Shown here piece by piece: positions 1 to 11,688 of a stretch of 64,000 bases of DNA; positions within the stretch are counted from its first letter, which is position 1, and the number at the start of each line of letters is the position of its first letter. The notes beneath the pieces were generated by a model that ran no database searches, was not told where the DNA came from, and worked only from the letters and a program-made list of their open reading frames with translations. The translations under genes were made by a program, and so were the position numbers. Origin of the DNA: Cadophora sp. MPI-SDFR-AT-0126 (taxonomy: Eukaryota; Ascomycota; Leotiomycetes; Helotiales; Ploettnerulaceae); assembly GCA_020747065.1 (NCBI GenBank), contig JAGMVK010000003.1:868001-932000 (forward strand), given 5' to 3'.

Positions 1-1049
1 GGGCCTAGCAACATGTACATGTTTCTTGTGGACCAGCTCTGATGGACGCTGAGCTAAACCAGCAGTTGCTGGTGTAGGTGGCCTTGTTGCTGACATTCGT
101 GGCGAGCGGGCATCAGGTAATGGTAGGGAGGAAGAACTGAGTCGAGGATCTGCAGCCTGAAGGTCAAGATGTGTTGGCCGGGGTCTGGGCTCCAACGGCT
201 GTCTACGACTCGAATTCGAGGATGATGGCCTCGAGAGAGATGTTGTCCTGTTCGGTCTCGGACGAGAATCCGAAGGGAAGTTGCCATTTACAGGTGTACT
301 TGCTGTGCGTCCACCCTCCTTCGCCCTCCTCGTCCTCGTAGATCCCGGGGTGGTCGTATGGCTCCGCACAATTTTCTGCTGGGTCTGGCTTGCATCTGAA
401 ATAACGTCTCCAGTAGACTGAGGTTTCCTTGCCTGGGCGATTGCCAACGGACCGGCCCATTTTGGAAGAAAGGGAACCGCAACACTAGCCAACACAAAGC
501 TGGCCAGCACCGTCACAGGCAGAACGTTCTCTTTGATCTTCTCATTTCTTGCCGGCTCTGCAACCCCAAACACAATATGTTGCACCTTATTATATATCCT
601 CCTACACGTCTTGAAAGCCTCAGATTGTGGATTCGCAGATAAATCGTGGAGGTATGTTTGGAAGAGCCAGAATGTCTACAGCCTCCTATTAGCAATCGTG
701 TCTTTCTCCTCGGCCAGGCGCGGAACCCACGAGCAGCGCAGCGTTCACAGATTCCTCGCATAAATCTAAAATGAATTCCTCCAATGCCATAGACTCGTTG
801 TCGACGCTAATAATGAGGTGGCAGAGTTGTGGGAGGAAGAATTCGATTTCCTCATAGCTGAATTGGCGGAGTTTCGAGCAGAGGACATAGTGGATGCCGA
901 CATGGTCCGCATATCGTCTTTTTGGCGTCAGCTGTACTCAAAAAGCATATATGGGAAAAGGGGCCATACGACAGGTACGCCACGGAAAGGAACGGGTTCT
1001 GATTGAAGACATCGCTCTCGATGAATCTCTTCAGTAGGTCCCACGACAT
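1..1049 (-). CDS. pik1: Phosphatidylinositol 4-kinase PIK1, N-terminal part (runs off left edge)
   Basis: PIK1 makes phosphatidylinositol 4-phosphate at the Golgi and is essential for secretion in yeast. Only the non-catalytic N-terminal region is present (314 codons); the kinase domain lies beyond base 1. Spliced exons 970-1049, 731-917 and 1-675 (introns of 52 and 55 nt with GCTGAC and GCTAAT branch sites) give MSWDLLKRFIESDVF, then RYADHVGIHYVLCSKLRQF, FFLPQLCHLIISVDNESMAL and FWLFQTYLHDLSANPQS, the conserved lipid-kinase-unique helical region of fungal PIK1. After about residue 170 it becomes Ser/Pro/Arg-rich linker. I chose the ATG at 1049 because the family usually begins at MSWxLL; an in-frame ATG at 1097 would add 16 residues. 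The reading frame is open to base 1. Identity comes from recalled family resemblance and is fairly secure. Confidence 0.85.
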
Positions 1050-1714
1050 TTGGCCTACCAGATGTTGGCGGTATGGAGGGAGCGAGCGAAGAGGCACAAT
1101 GCCTCTGATAATCTCGACATCAACAGGAACGGCGAAGGGCGAGGAGCATGGTTAGACGAACCATGTACTTTATTCGTGACAGTTAATTCGGTTCAACGGC
1201 GGGTCGTCTTCCTCTGGCCTTTAAAGTGCCAAGTTAGAGGTTTCCATCATTGAATTCGGGTCAAGCCACTTTGAGGCGCTGAGGCGTTCCGCACGCCCCG
1301 GCAGAATTTATCCGAGCCCCACTACTTCCCCCTTTTACCTTCAGCACACCTGTCATGCTTAAAGGTAATCCTTAAAGGTAAAGTTTCATGAAAGCTTCAG
1401 GTTCAAAGTTCGAATCCTTGGACCCTGATTACACTGTGATAAAATATTACACTCAAAAAGTGAAAACACGTCTTAACCCAGCCACCCATATCAGATCCAA
1501 CTCAATCTTGCGGCCGTTGGGTCATAAATCGCATTAACCCATAACGCTTTTCAACCTCATCAGTGTTGCTTGCTTGTACTTCAATTATTCTGATATATGA
1601 AGGGGAGCTCATAAACTGCTCCTAAAAATCTCTTATCATACAGACTTCTATCATGATCATACATATGCCCGTCCAACGCCAAAAATGTAAGTCTGATGCT
1701 TTCGCTATGCTTAT
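1050..1714. other. Intergenic, upstream of pik1
   Basis: This is the presumed promoter of pik1 plus the 3' flank of the next minus-strand gene. It contains a short direct repeat (CTTAAAGGTAA, twice near 1360-1380). I see no convincing gene, and the TTCGAATCC near 1410 is not part of a tRNA. Confidence 0.5.
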
Positions 1715-2739
1715 TCAAACAGTCTCATGAGTACCCGCATCCGGTTCATAAACAGCCTTAAGATCCTCTTTCCTATCCAACAAACCTCTCCTCCCCATAG
1801 ATGTCCTCAGGTTTCCCCTAGACGCATCCAACAAAGGGCGAACCCATTCCTCCTTCACCTCACCTCCGACCAACTGTCCATCCTTCTTCAAGTACGTCGT
1901 ATTTGCGAGAAGGGTTGGTTGGAAATTAACATAGACGCCTTCCCACATTCCTGCATCAGCTTCATATACTTCGTGCATGATTCCGACGTGGTTGAGCTTC
2001 TTCATGTTGTCATTCCACCATCTCCACGCAGCGAGATGGCTTGGGCCGTAGGCGAAACGGTGAACATCGTCGATTGATCTCCAGTAGGAGATTGTGATGT
2101 TTTCTGTGGCGCCGTTATCATCTTTTCGTGACACAGCTGATTGGCCAAGGACTTTTAATGCATTAGCTTTTGACTCGATATCAGGAGAGGGGAATCTAGG
2201 AGTGGGAACGCACAGCCTGAATCCTGCGTAGGATCTCCATTTAACTCCTCCGTCATCCTGCGCAGGAACTTTCCAACTTTGCCGAATTGTGGTTCGAATA
2301 TTCCCAACGGGTGGTTACTCTTGGCCCCAAGTAGCAGAATTGCGATTTTCTCCTTCCCTGGACCGGCGAAGTTCCCTTCACGATCGTGAGGCTGGGCTGT
2401 GACTTTCTTGTGGATTGCATCTTTCAGGTATGGATTAGGGATCAAGTTGTAGGTGATGAGAGTAGTATCGATAATTCGAAAGAGGAGTAAGCCCATGGCT
2501 GGTCCGACCGAGTAGAGCTTGGGAATAGGTAGAAGGAAGAGCACTGTTTGGACGCAGGCTCCAATAAGGAGGATGGTCTGAAGAGAAAGATTATTGTGGA
2601 GCATCTGAATCCGTAAGACGTTATCCAAATACTACTTAGATACACAGAAGGGACTTGCATTAAGCTTCAGCTTTGTCGAGCTGAAGTTGGGGCCAGCAGG
2701 TCTTGCTGGCGCTGATGGAAGCATGTGCCGGTAATCCAT
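1715..2739 (-). CDS. DUF4188 / monooxygenase-like protein (307 aa)
   Basis: Three exons, 2644-2739, 2214-2604 and 1715-2151, with introns of 39 and 62 nt, give a 307-aa protein starting MDYRHMLPSAPARPAGP. Residues about 38-80 hold one or two hydrophobic segments (TILLIGACVQTVLFLLP). Then come LLLGAKSNHPLGIF, GFLGQSAVSRKDDN and ITISYWRSIDDVHRFAYGPS, the hallmark stretches of the DUF4188 family (related to the Af470-type monooxygenases of fungal secondary metabolism). The second intron is well supported because splicing restores the family's GFLG motif across the junction. The 39-nt first intron is short and less certain; without it translation could start at the ATG at 2604. The family has a ferredoxin-like dimeric alpha-beta barrel fold and poorly known substrates. 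No other secondary-metabolism backbone gene is beside it. Confidence 0.75.
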
Positions 2740-3010
2740 TTTTGGACCTGTTGTGGTTTGGCGAAGAGACAATCGAGGAACAGGATGATAAGGATATAAG
2801 TTAAAACTTTGATTTCAATGGTAGATCGATTTCCCAAATTTCAAATATCGAAGCTGGAGTAAGGAGATGGGTATTCATGAAGATGGTTTAATGCAGTAAG
2901 ACAGCCACTCCCATCGGGGACCTGGTCCTTCATATATAATACTCCGCAATTGCTGGATCCTCCACCAACATTGTAACAATACACCGAGGCCCAATTGTAC
3001 GCCCGTAATC
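2740..3010. other. Intergenic between DUF4188 gene and relic
   Basis: Presumed promoter of the minus-strand DUF4188 gene. AT-rich motifs (GGATATAAG near 2790, CATATATAATAC near 2933) are present, but none is clearly placed as a TATA box. Confidence 0.4.
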
Positions 3011-3680
3011 ATGAGTAGTGGACTGCAACCCTATGCGTCGTCGCCAGCATACATCACCGATGGATTCGGGTTTGGGAATTTGTGGCTGTTCCAGCACACG
3101 CACGCGCATACGGCCGTTGCCAAAGGAGTTTAGTGTGCTCGCATCCTCCAGCTCGGCACAACATCAGTCCCTGAGCCAATCAACAATTCCCCGATTCATC
3201 GCATAGAGCACGAACTTAAATGGCCGGATGCGCAGTCAGGGACATGACGACTGTTGACCTCGGACTCTGTATTGGAATCGGAATGTATGATGCTACCAGA
3301 TCTCGGATGGCAGCGTCAAGTACTACACGACCGGGATCTCTTTTTCAGAGTCAGATATTCTTGAGAGACTTGCCAAAATGCAATGGGAAGCCAACGATTT
3401 GTGAAGAATCTTAAAGATCTCAGAACGGACGGACAAGCATATCAGCCGAACAGTCGATTCTGTGTCTTCGAGATGACAAGGTCCTTGGAATCCTGAAATC
3501 CTGATGGCCCTTAATGAGCTCATGCTGCAAGTATTCCACCGCGAGTACTCTAGAAGCATAAAGCATCATGAAGGTATGAAATATACGAATACTTCTGGCA
3601 GCCAGATACCAGAAAGGGACAACCTCTTCAGTATCAAACTCATACTCTTTCTTCTTTGGACCTGCCATGACTCTTTGTAG
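3011..3680 (+). pseudogene. Degraded protein-coding sequence, unidentified (perhaps SRR1-like)
   Basis: Several stretches read like real protein but are split by stops and frame changes. From the ATG at 3011, MSSGLQPYASSPAYITDGFG runs to an in-frame TAG at 3128-3130. The same frame continues as ARILQLGTTSVPEPINNSP, HRIEHELKWPDAQSG and then a TGA. Another frame gives ISDGSVKYYTTGISFSESDI and LERLAKMQWEANDL, a third gives VKNLKDLRTDGQAYQPNSRF, and a last one ILMALNELMLQVFHREYSRS. No set of GT-AG introns reconciles them. YYTTGISFSESDI recalls the N-terminal region of fungal SRR1-like proteins, but that is weak. A minus-strand ORF (3420-3668, MAGPKKKEYEFDTEEVV) overlaps the 3' half and cannot be excluded as the real gene there. 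Confidence 0.4.
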
Positions 3681-4601
3681 ACTATCAAGACAGAGAAGTG
3701 ATTCTTTCCCCAGGTAATCTTTCCATGAGGGATTTATATTTCATAGAACAATGGAAAGAAGGGACAAGCCTGCAGCGAAAAGGGAGAGAAGTAATCTGGA
3801 ACTCGAAAGCAGATGCCTCCATGGAATGCGAAGAAAGCCTGGAGAAGGATGAGGACTAACGGCCAGATGACTAGTGATTGAGCCGAGGAGCCGATATGAT
3901 ATCGTTACAATGCAGTGATTCCAAGAGGAAGATATTTAAAGGGAAGAGAGTAACAGCTCTGGTCTCAGGGTAATGTGGCTGACTCAGCTTCTAGAACCCC
4001 AGGTTTTCCCTCCGGGAGTCGTCAACCAGCAAGAATTGGAATGGATGACATCTTCACTGCACACCCGATATTGATCTTCCTCTACTTCGCTGAACAGACC
4101 TTCAAATGCCTCACAGTTATACGCCATCTGCGAGTAAAATTATACAATCCGAGCGCTTCTATAATTGTCGTCTTCGACGAAATTGACCGTCAAAGGCAAC
4201 TGTCCACCGAAAACAGTCAAAACTAATCAACTTCCGAACCAGACGATTGAGAAGACTGGCGGAACATTCACAAGCATATCACTGTTGGTATGCAAAAGTA
4301 AAATTGGGTTTGGGGCTGTCTGGAAATACAGAGATGGTGGGTGCATCTGATCTGGCATCGTCTTGGCTCCTCAGTCGGGACCGAGATGGGCGGTTCCAAC
4401 GACTCTTGTAACGGTCTGAAAACCCGGCCCATGGATGCGATGTTTTGAGCGACATGATGGAATGACAAGGATATTACCTGCCCAAGGTCTTGCCAAATGT
4501 TCAGGAAGAAGCCAGACATTAATCGCAACTCAAGGAAGCTTCAATCAATCTGATAATTTTTCTCTTTTTTTCTGGGAACGTTCTCATCTGGCCTTCTCTT
4601 T
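3681..4601. other. Intergenic or degraded sequence
   Basis: Only short, interrupted reading frames on both strands (for example MWLTQLLEPQVFPPGVVN near 3972, ending in a stop). This may be further decayed remains of the flanking relics; no intact gene is seen. Confidence 0.4.
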
Positions 4602-5043
4602 GGCCTATCAATCCATGGCAGACCATTTTCTGCACACCCACGATCTTCACCATTCGTTACGATCTCCTCACCCATAGTCTTTGACCCAGTGTTCAATGAA
4701 GTTTCGACACTCAGAGTTGTCGATCTTGGAACTTTGTTTGAGCCTCAGAGGGGAGGGCTTCTGCTCGGACTTCATTCCAGAGATCTGGTCTGCTCGATCG
4801 GACGATTCGCTGAGCTGCTCAAGCCTCAATGCCATGAATGATGGTCTCAGTCTACCTTGGCTCTTCGCATCTGTCAATAATTTCCTCGGAGCTCACTCGT
4901 CATCTACAAAAGCCAAGGGTGGACCTTCGATTCTTAAAGGAGAGAAGCCGTGCACAAGCACTTGCGGCAAGAGCCGTCAAGGACGCGTACTCAGCTTTCA
5001 TTAGTTGCCGCAATATAAGGTTTTCCGTCTCGAATTTTGACTA
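4602..5043 (+). pseudogene. Second degraded coding segment, possibly SRR1-like C-terminal part
   Basis: One frame from about 4602 gives SSPIVFDPVFNEVSTLRVVD, then GGLLLGLHSRDLVCSIGRF and AELLKPQCHE, ending in TGA at 4835-4837. A second frame continues directly with MMVSVYLGSSHLSIISSEL, PRVDLRFLKERSRAQALAA and a stop at 5043. The DPVFNEV...LLLGLHSRD pattern resembles the SRR1 domain (DPxFxxxD, then a GLH-type strand), which would fit the upstream segment as its N-terminal part. If so, one ancestral gene would have spanned about 3.0-5.0 kb. The assignment is tentative; the break between the two frames is plain in the sequence. Confidence 0.33.
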
Positions 5044-6015
5044 GGAGAAACGCCATTCGCGGAGGTTTCAACCTCATGCGTCTCAGCTCTCCGAAGTGGA
5101 CGCTCCACATCAACATCCAGCCCTACGCAATTTGTCGTCTTTGAGAAAGTCTGATTCGACGATGTTGAAATTTCCAGTCTGATGTTCTCGGCTCTGCTTT
5201 CTATTGTAATTGGCTCCAATCCGGGGAACGGCAGGATGAGCAGGATCGGGAGTCGAGCCCGACTGCCAAGCGAGTACCGATGTGGCGATCAAATGTTATT
5301 TTGATTCAGGATGCTACATCTGGTCTTGTTGCTATTTTTTATGATCCTCTTAGATTACTTCTAAAGCTTTCACAGCATGGAATTGAGTTGGATTTTCTTG
5401 TTGTTTTCCATCTCGTTCTATTTCAGGTAGGAGAACAGCCTGGAATTCTGCACACTTGCCATAATGCCACATAGAATGCCGTCGGTGCAACAAACTCTCT
5501 TCGCTACCTTGGCCGTCTTGATTTCTGCCCTTTGCTGTTGCTTTTATGGGCCCTCAGCATATCACAGGTATTGAGGTGGAACTCATTACCAAATCGAAAA
5601 GTTACTCAAGTCTCAGCCAAGACTTGACTTGGCAACGTCGTGGATTGGATGGGATTAGATCGTGGCAGCGGCTGCCAACGGGCCACGACCTAGTAACCTG
5701 TGTTTTGAATCATCAAAGCGATCATCCCATCAACAAACCAATTTTTTCGGTTCCAGCCAAGAGGCACTATTCTTAGTCCCCGGCTCTTGCCCCCTTTGGG
5801 ATCTGGGGATCCCCTCTTAGGAACGATACAAGTATCTCAGGTTATACATGAAGAAATAGCCTTCCTTCTTGCGCGTTCTTAATCCATCATTTCTTGTTCT
5901 TACGTTTCCTTGCCGCGTTGTCCACCGCCTTGAAGGTGCTTTTATCTGGCCCTGGAGGTCTTTCTAGTCATATATTCTACTTAATCCTGCTCAAGCAGTA
6001 AGGCGTACAATCATA
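5044..6015. other. Intergenic, upstream of the heme-dioxygenase fusion gene
   Basis: No supported gene. A TCGGG/CCCGA stem with a 7-nt loop at 5246-5262 mimics a tRNA T-arm, but no tRNA body fits. The last ~200 bases are pyrimidine-rich and are probably the 5' leader of the gene starting at 6016. Confidence 0.45.
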
Positions 6016-9000
6016 ATGTCGGAAAGGTCGTGCCCAATGTCTAGTTCCAGAGTCGGAAAGGGGTGTCCTTTAGGGAACAAAGGCAGTCGAACAGGTCCAA
6101 GGGGATGCAACTTTGCTAGTTTCTCGCAACCAGGAGATCTCGAAGCCGCTTTCGATGTATGTGCCTTACCATCTTTCTCTATTGCAACTTATATATTCAG
6201 ACTATGCTGACACACGTAGATACCAGCCGGTGTAGAACCGGAACAATACCTACGCCAACGGTTTGACTACCCAAGCAATGGCCAAGCGAACATCACTGAT
6301 AACCACTAGGGAAAGAAAAGCAATCAACGAATTACTTTACTCGAATGTCCCATCCATGCACAGTATCAAGGAGCTACAAGTAACAAAAGGAGTCAAAAGT
6401 CTCGACTCATTGAATGCAACAGAACATGACTTACTCGCCGTAGCACTAGGGGCACCTGCACGTCAAGTCCTTCTCAGAGCAGAAGAAGTAGGACCTCGAA
6501 CAGGGTGGCGAGATGGATACCTCAGCACAGAGTATGGCTTCACTCCACCAGATGCTGATGAGGCAGCTGGTGCTCTGGCAAGATCACCTGGTCGAGTGTG
6601 GTCAGATCTCTGCGAACGGATGCCGGGATGTGTTGCTAGAGGCCGAGCAAGAGAAGCCGTGGCTGCTTTGGCTGTCGTCGAAGGAACCGAAGATGTCATT
6701 CCCGACAAAGCTCTTTGGGCGGCTCTGGTCTCCCTTGGGATGCTCTGCTCCATCTACAGGTACGAGGACAAACACAATGGAAGCGAGGGTATCAATGTCA
6801 CCTCAAGGGCACCAAGTGCAAACGTTGAGATGAGTGATGAGTTAGCCGATGAGGTGAAGGGTATCCCAAAAAGTATTGGGCTACCATACTATCAAATATG
6901 CAAACGGATGGGCCGATCGATACCTCATCTCACATTCTTCGATCAATCTTCTTACAACATTAAGGTCCGAGACCCAACTTCAATTCATCCATACATTGGT
7001 CGGTTCGACAATACCGATCTCAGGTGGCCAATGTTCGGAGATCAATCAGAAATCGCATTTCTAAAGGGTTGTGCAGATACATCGGGTAAGACTTTGAAGA
7101 TCCCACTTTGTCTCAATCACTGACAGTAATAGCTTCTTTCCAACACGGAGTCGATGCAATCGCCGCCTGTCAAGAATATGTAATGAGCAGGAACAGAGAA
7201 GGACTGCTAAGAGAACTGATCCGACTGAAAGAGATCCTCGAAAGAATGCCGAACGCTTTCCACACCATTTCGATGAACCCCAAATCTGGAGAAAATTACG
7301 TCTCACCAGCCGAATGGGTTCGATGGGCCAAGTTCTCAGCCCCTCTTTCAAAACGATGCCCAGCAACATCGGGCCTACAATTTCCACCTTATCTCGTTAT
7401 GGATGCATTCTTGGGCCGCAAAAAGTATGACTCATTTCTCGGTGCTGAGGGTGTCCATCTCAGGGCATGGCTACCATCAAATTGGAGAGCTTTCATCGCA
7501 GCCATCGAATACCACTACCAGATCCCAGAGTATGTTGCTAAATCAGGTGACCCAGAATTGATGGGAGCCCTAGATGGTATCGTCGAAGCTTATGCCGGTG
7601 AACGTGGGTTCATGGGAACTCATCGATACAAAGTATTCGGTTTATTGGAAGTTGCAGGAAAGACAGGAAGATCAGAAACGAACGGAAATTCAGGAAAGCC
7701 TGATTCTAATGAAAGACCATGGGAAGAAACCCACAAAGCATTTTCCGATGCCATGAAAGAGCGACTCGAGCCGTTCCGAGGACACTTAAAGGTCGAGCCC
7801 CATCAGATGCGCGGTACCTTCGCCGAATGTCGGTACAAATCAAGAGTTCTAAGCCGATCATACGTTGACTCGGATCCCGACCGCTCGATCGCCAGAGTCA
7901 TGCTTGACATTCAAGAAACGGGAATGACATTTCAACCTGGGGATCGGCTCGCAGTGATGACTTTGAACAACTGGACCGAGTGTGCCAAAGTTGCTGCTGC
8001 TCTGGGCCTCGACGAGATGCTCGATCGTCCAGTCGATCTGAACACTTGCTGGGAACGATTCGCACAGCATCTAGGGTCTGTCTCCAATATCCCTACGCCT
8101 CAACTCACAGTCAAAGATATCCTTCGCCGGGGCCATCTTGCGCCTCTCGGCAAAGAGCTAGTCATGGGTCTTCACTCGATGCTTCGAGCATCCTCTAACA
8201 CTGTGCTTCAGGTTCTAGCTACGAACGAATGGCCTGTCCGCGGCTCTTTAGGCGACCTCCTGCAAGCTGCCGTGATGGAAACATCGTCGCACATCTGGGA
8301 CCAGGCCTTTGACATTTCAGGGAATCTGTCGTGGTTAGCTGAGCTGATCTCCGTCGAAGTACCGAGAACATACAGCATTTCGAACTCGCCAGACGAGCTT
8401 TTGCCATCCACAGTGGATCTCACAGTCAGCAGGTCAAATTTCACTCTTTCGCCCATCTTCTCTGACACGAACTCAACTCTGCGTCATGGAGTTGGAAGCG
8501 GTTTCTTGAATCCCCCTGTGTCGAACCAAGAAGAATATATTGCGGACGACGAGGAGCTGCTCATCGGCGTCTCGCGACCACTCTCATTCCAACTGCCAAT
8601 TGACGATGCTGCACCCTGCGCTTTCTTTGCTGGTGGCAGTGGCATTGCGCCATTCAGATCGTTCTGGCAAAGTCGTGCAGGACGCTCCGTTGGAAAGAAT
8701 ATCCTCTATCTTGGCGTGCAATCACGGGAGAAATTCTGCTACGAGAGTGAGATCAGAGAGTACGTGAACGCCGGCTATCTGGAGGTCCACACTGCTTTCT
8801 CGCGCGATTCTCGAGGTCTAGTCTACGATGCCAGGCGGCAAGATCTGGTTGAGAGAGACATTACGCCACGATACATCGACACACTTATCATTGAACAAGG
8901 CGCAACGGTCTGCGACCTTGTTATGTCTAAGAAACAGGGAGGCCTAGGGGGGTATCTGTACGTTTGTGGATCAATATCGGTTTTCGAATCAGTCATGTCC

Positions 9001-10956
9001 GGCATCCGCAAAGCCATCTATAATCACCGCACGTCGAGCATGGAATCAACAGATGATATTGTGGACACAGCTTTCGCCGAGCGTCGCTTCATGATAGATG
9101 TGTTCATGACCCCAAAGCCCCTACCTTGCAACGCGCCAACCATACCGCTTTCTCAATTAGCCATGCACACCGGCCATGGTGAGGATAACCGCATCTTCAT
9201 TGCCGTCCACGGTGGCGTCTACGATGTCACTGAGTTCACATTCATGCATCCTGGAGGAACCAACATCATCAAGTCCAATGCTGGAGTGGATTGCTCGAAG
9301 TCCTTTGATCTCCTGGCACACACCAATAACCCTGAAGTGTCCAGTCTCCTCAACAAATACTTTATCGGACATCTCACCCCAAAACCAGACTTCTCCCACT
9401 GCGAAGAAATCCACATGCTCTACGATTTGTGGGTTGATTATTTGCGAACATCCGTTGAAACATTCATCGCACAGCAATTCGAGGTCCACGAGTTCATGGA
9501 TTCGGCAAAGTTGTGGTTCCAGGGAAATCTTTTCAATATGGGAGGTGTGCGTCGATTCTACCACCATCAATCGAGATTGCTTCAAGGAGGATTCTCAGCT
9601 CTATTTGGTGCCAAGCTTCAAGAGCTGTACTTAAAGCTCTCTTTCACCATGGCGAACGCCACAGCTAATTCTAGCCCTGGACGCATCCCAGATGTTCTCG
9701 GCATCATCGCTCGTGCAAAGAGCTCGACCGACGCCATGACAACTTCAAACGAGATATCTCAAATCGGACAATTTACCTGCAACAGCGAAACGGCTAGATT
9801 CCACGAAAGAGGTATTCTAGACTATGCGAGGAAATCAGTTGAGCTTGACATCGAGCTTCTGGAGGGTATCAGAGAAGAAGCATGTCGTGGTATGGATGCA
9901 TTTGACTCGATCATGGATCTCGATGCACCGTCAGATACGCAGCGCACCACTGCGCTCTCAAGTTTCCTGTTACAACTGACTGAACGCATGGCGGTAAGAT
10001 TGGAAGGATTCTACTCAAAGCTGGCCCAGCACTCGGTCTATCATCCTGAGATGGAACGCAACCCGGCTCGCACACGATGGAATCTGGTCCGTCGCAAGAT
10101 CCGTGACGGTTCTTTCTTTGTCCTCACTCAAGATATGGAAATGGGCTCAACTGCGAAATCTTATGGCGCGTATCATAGCCAAGAACCCATCGAGCTCAAC
10201 CATGTCATCAGCCAGATCCAGCAAAGCATAAGTCGAGCACCTGTACAATCACCACGACCAATGGATCTTACCGAGCAGCATGTCGCTCGCGGTCAAGCCA
10301 CACCAAATGGCATTTCCACTTATGAATCTCACGAGAATGGCAACGCTGTCCGAAGAATGTCTTCATTCATGACGACCAACATGAAAGCAATCAGACGACT
10401 CAGCAAGATGCCCTCGGCGGGTGTTAGTCTCGAACAACTGATGGGTACCTACGGTCCTCGCTCCTCTCAGCAACCGATTCAAAACCGCCTTCCTACACCA
10501 CCATCAAGTCGAGGATCCAGCCGCACTCGCGAACCACATCCATCCAACCCTCTCCCACTGAGCAATCTCAACCGCCGAGGTCGTTCCATTTCCACGGTCG
10601 GAGGTTCCATGGCACCACCCCAGACCAGAAACCGTAGCAACACATCCAACAGCACCGAGTCCGCACACGGCACATCAATTTCTCGTCCTCCTACCCCATT
10701 CCGTGCTACTTCCGCCTTACCAACACCTCCACTCTCAGCGCCTACTGGCGGTCTCCCTCAGATGTTCAACAAAATGAACAGGCGACAAACAAGCGGTCCG
10801 CCATCGCCAGCCAATTCCGCTGAGGGAAATCGCGCGATGATGCGTAGTGCGAGGACATCGATGGCATCAGAACAACCGCTTGAGAGAACACGGTCGATGA
10901 CTGGACCGTTGAGAGCGCTGAAGTTGCAGGAAGTTAGAGCTGTGCCAACTTTCTGA
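6016..10956 (+). CDS. IDO-like heme domain / P450-reductase-like FAD-NAD(P) domain / cytochrome b5 fusion (1,593 aa)
   Basis: Exons 6016-6156, 6220-6260, 6310-7085 and 7133-10956 (introns 63, 49 and 47 nt) give 1,593 aa. Residues about 60-510 resemble the indoleamine/tryptophan 2,3-dioxygenase superfamily (IDO and PrnB-like): LPSNWRAFIAAIEYHYQIPE is followed by AYAGERGFMGTHRYKVFG, where His ~483 sits at the proximal heme-ligand position. Residues ~530-960 are a cytochrome-P450-reductase/sulfite-reductase-type FAD domain without an FMN domain: FQPGDRLAVMTLNN, PRTYSISNSP (flavin site, ~730), FFAGGSGIAPFRSFWQSR (NAD(P) site, ~818) and GGYLYVCGSISVFES. Residues ~980-1060 are cytochrome b5, with HPGG (~1025) and a second heme His in LLAHTNNPE (~1049). 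A helical stretch and a Ser/Pro-rich disordered tail follow. No signal peptide, so probably cytosolic. The inferred role is a self-sufficient heme oxygenase whose reductase and b5 supply electrons. The substrate is unknown. The start and the first two introns are the least certain parts. Confidence 0.75.
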
Positions 10957-11688
10957 GGGGTTTGAAGTCGCTTTGGTTTGATGTAGGATTATTGTTTGGC
11001 GTTCTATATTACTCCACCTCACTGCATGCCTTGGGAGAGCAAAAGATAGAACGGGGGAGTCTAAAACATATCATTCTTTCAATTGGAGCGGAGGGTTCTC
11101 TTGTATCGGTAGCTAGCTAGATTTACTACTTGTCACTTGCTCGCCATTTCTTTCATGAACATACTTCCACTTGGTGATCTGAATTTGTAAGAGCCCCACA
11201 GTCGCAACTCGTTATGGGTTGCTTCCGGGAAGGACTTAGGAGGGTAAATCTTTGAAATCGCGGCTCTGGATCGATTATCGTAACGATATATCAACAAAGA
11301 AAGCATGGAAAATTCATGTCCACTCAGACAACCCGTGCAGTATCCTACAACGAATATATCTCTTCCCAGCAGACCCAAATTCCTCCCACCCAGATTGGGC
11401 ACAAACAGTATTCAAAGAGAGGATGAGAGCATATAGTCCCAAAATGAAGACCTATCGTAAGCCCCAAGTATCTCGGAGAACTCCAACAAGTCATCACATA
11501 GAAGGAACGAAACACAACCCGACCTGATCCATGTTTTCCACCCCAGGCATTTTTTAGCTCGCTTAACATGTCAACAATCCCCTCCTCAAATGGCCCAAGG
11601 CCAAAATCATATCCAGACTAAAGAACCAACAAGACCAAATCAGCTAATTCAGCCCATACCATACTACCGTAGCCGAAGCCAATACCAT
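10957..11688. other. Intergenic between convergent genes
   Basis: 3' flanks of the plus-strand fusion gene and the minus-strand cysteine-rich gene. Opposite-strand ORFs at 11252-11569 look like chance; no feature is supported. Confidence 0.5.

Noticed and set aside
200..290. A frameshift in pik1 near the TC-rich stretch
   Set aside because: An apparent shift came from a misread base. On re-reading, TTSLSRPSSSNSSRRQP is continuous in the same frame to base 1.
1395..1430. tRNA-like TTCGAATCC
   Set aside because: T-stem has a mismatch and no acceptor stem pairs around it.
5246..5262. tRNA gene suggested by a perfect TCGGG/CCCGA stem with a 7-nt loop
   Set aside because: Loop sequence is not TTC-type and no acceptor, D or anticodon arm fits at the right distances on either strand.
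1715..10956. A secondary-metabolite gene cluster formed by the DUF4188 and heme-fusion genes
   Set aside because: No polyketide synthase, NRPS, terpene synthase, transporter or pathway regulator lies nearby; the two genes are 3.3 kb apart with relic sequence between.
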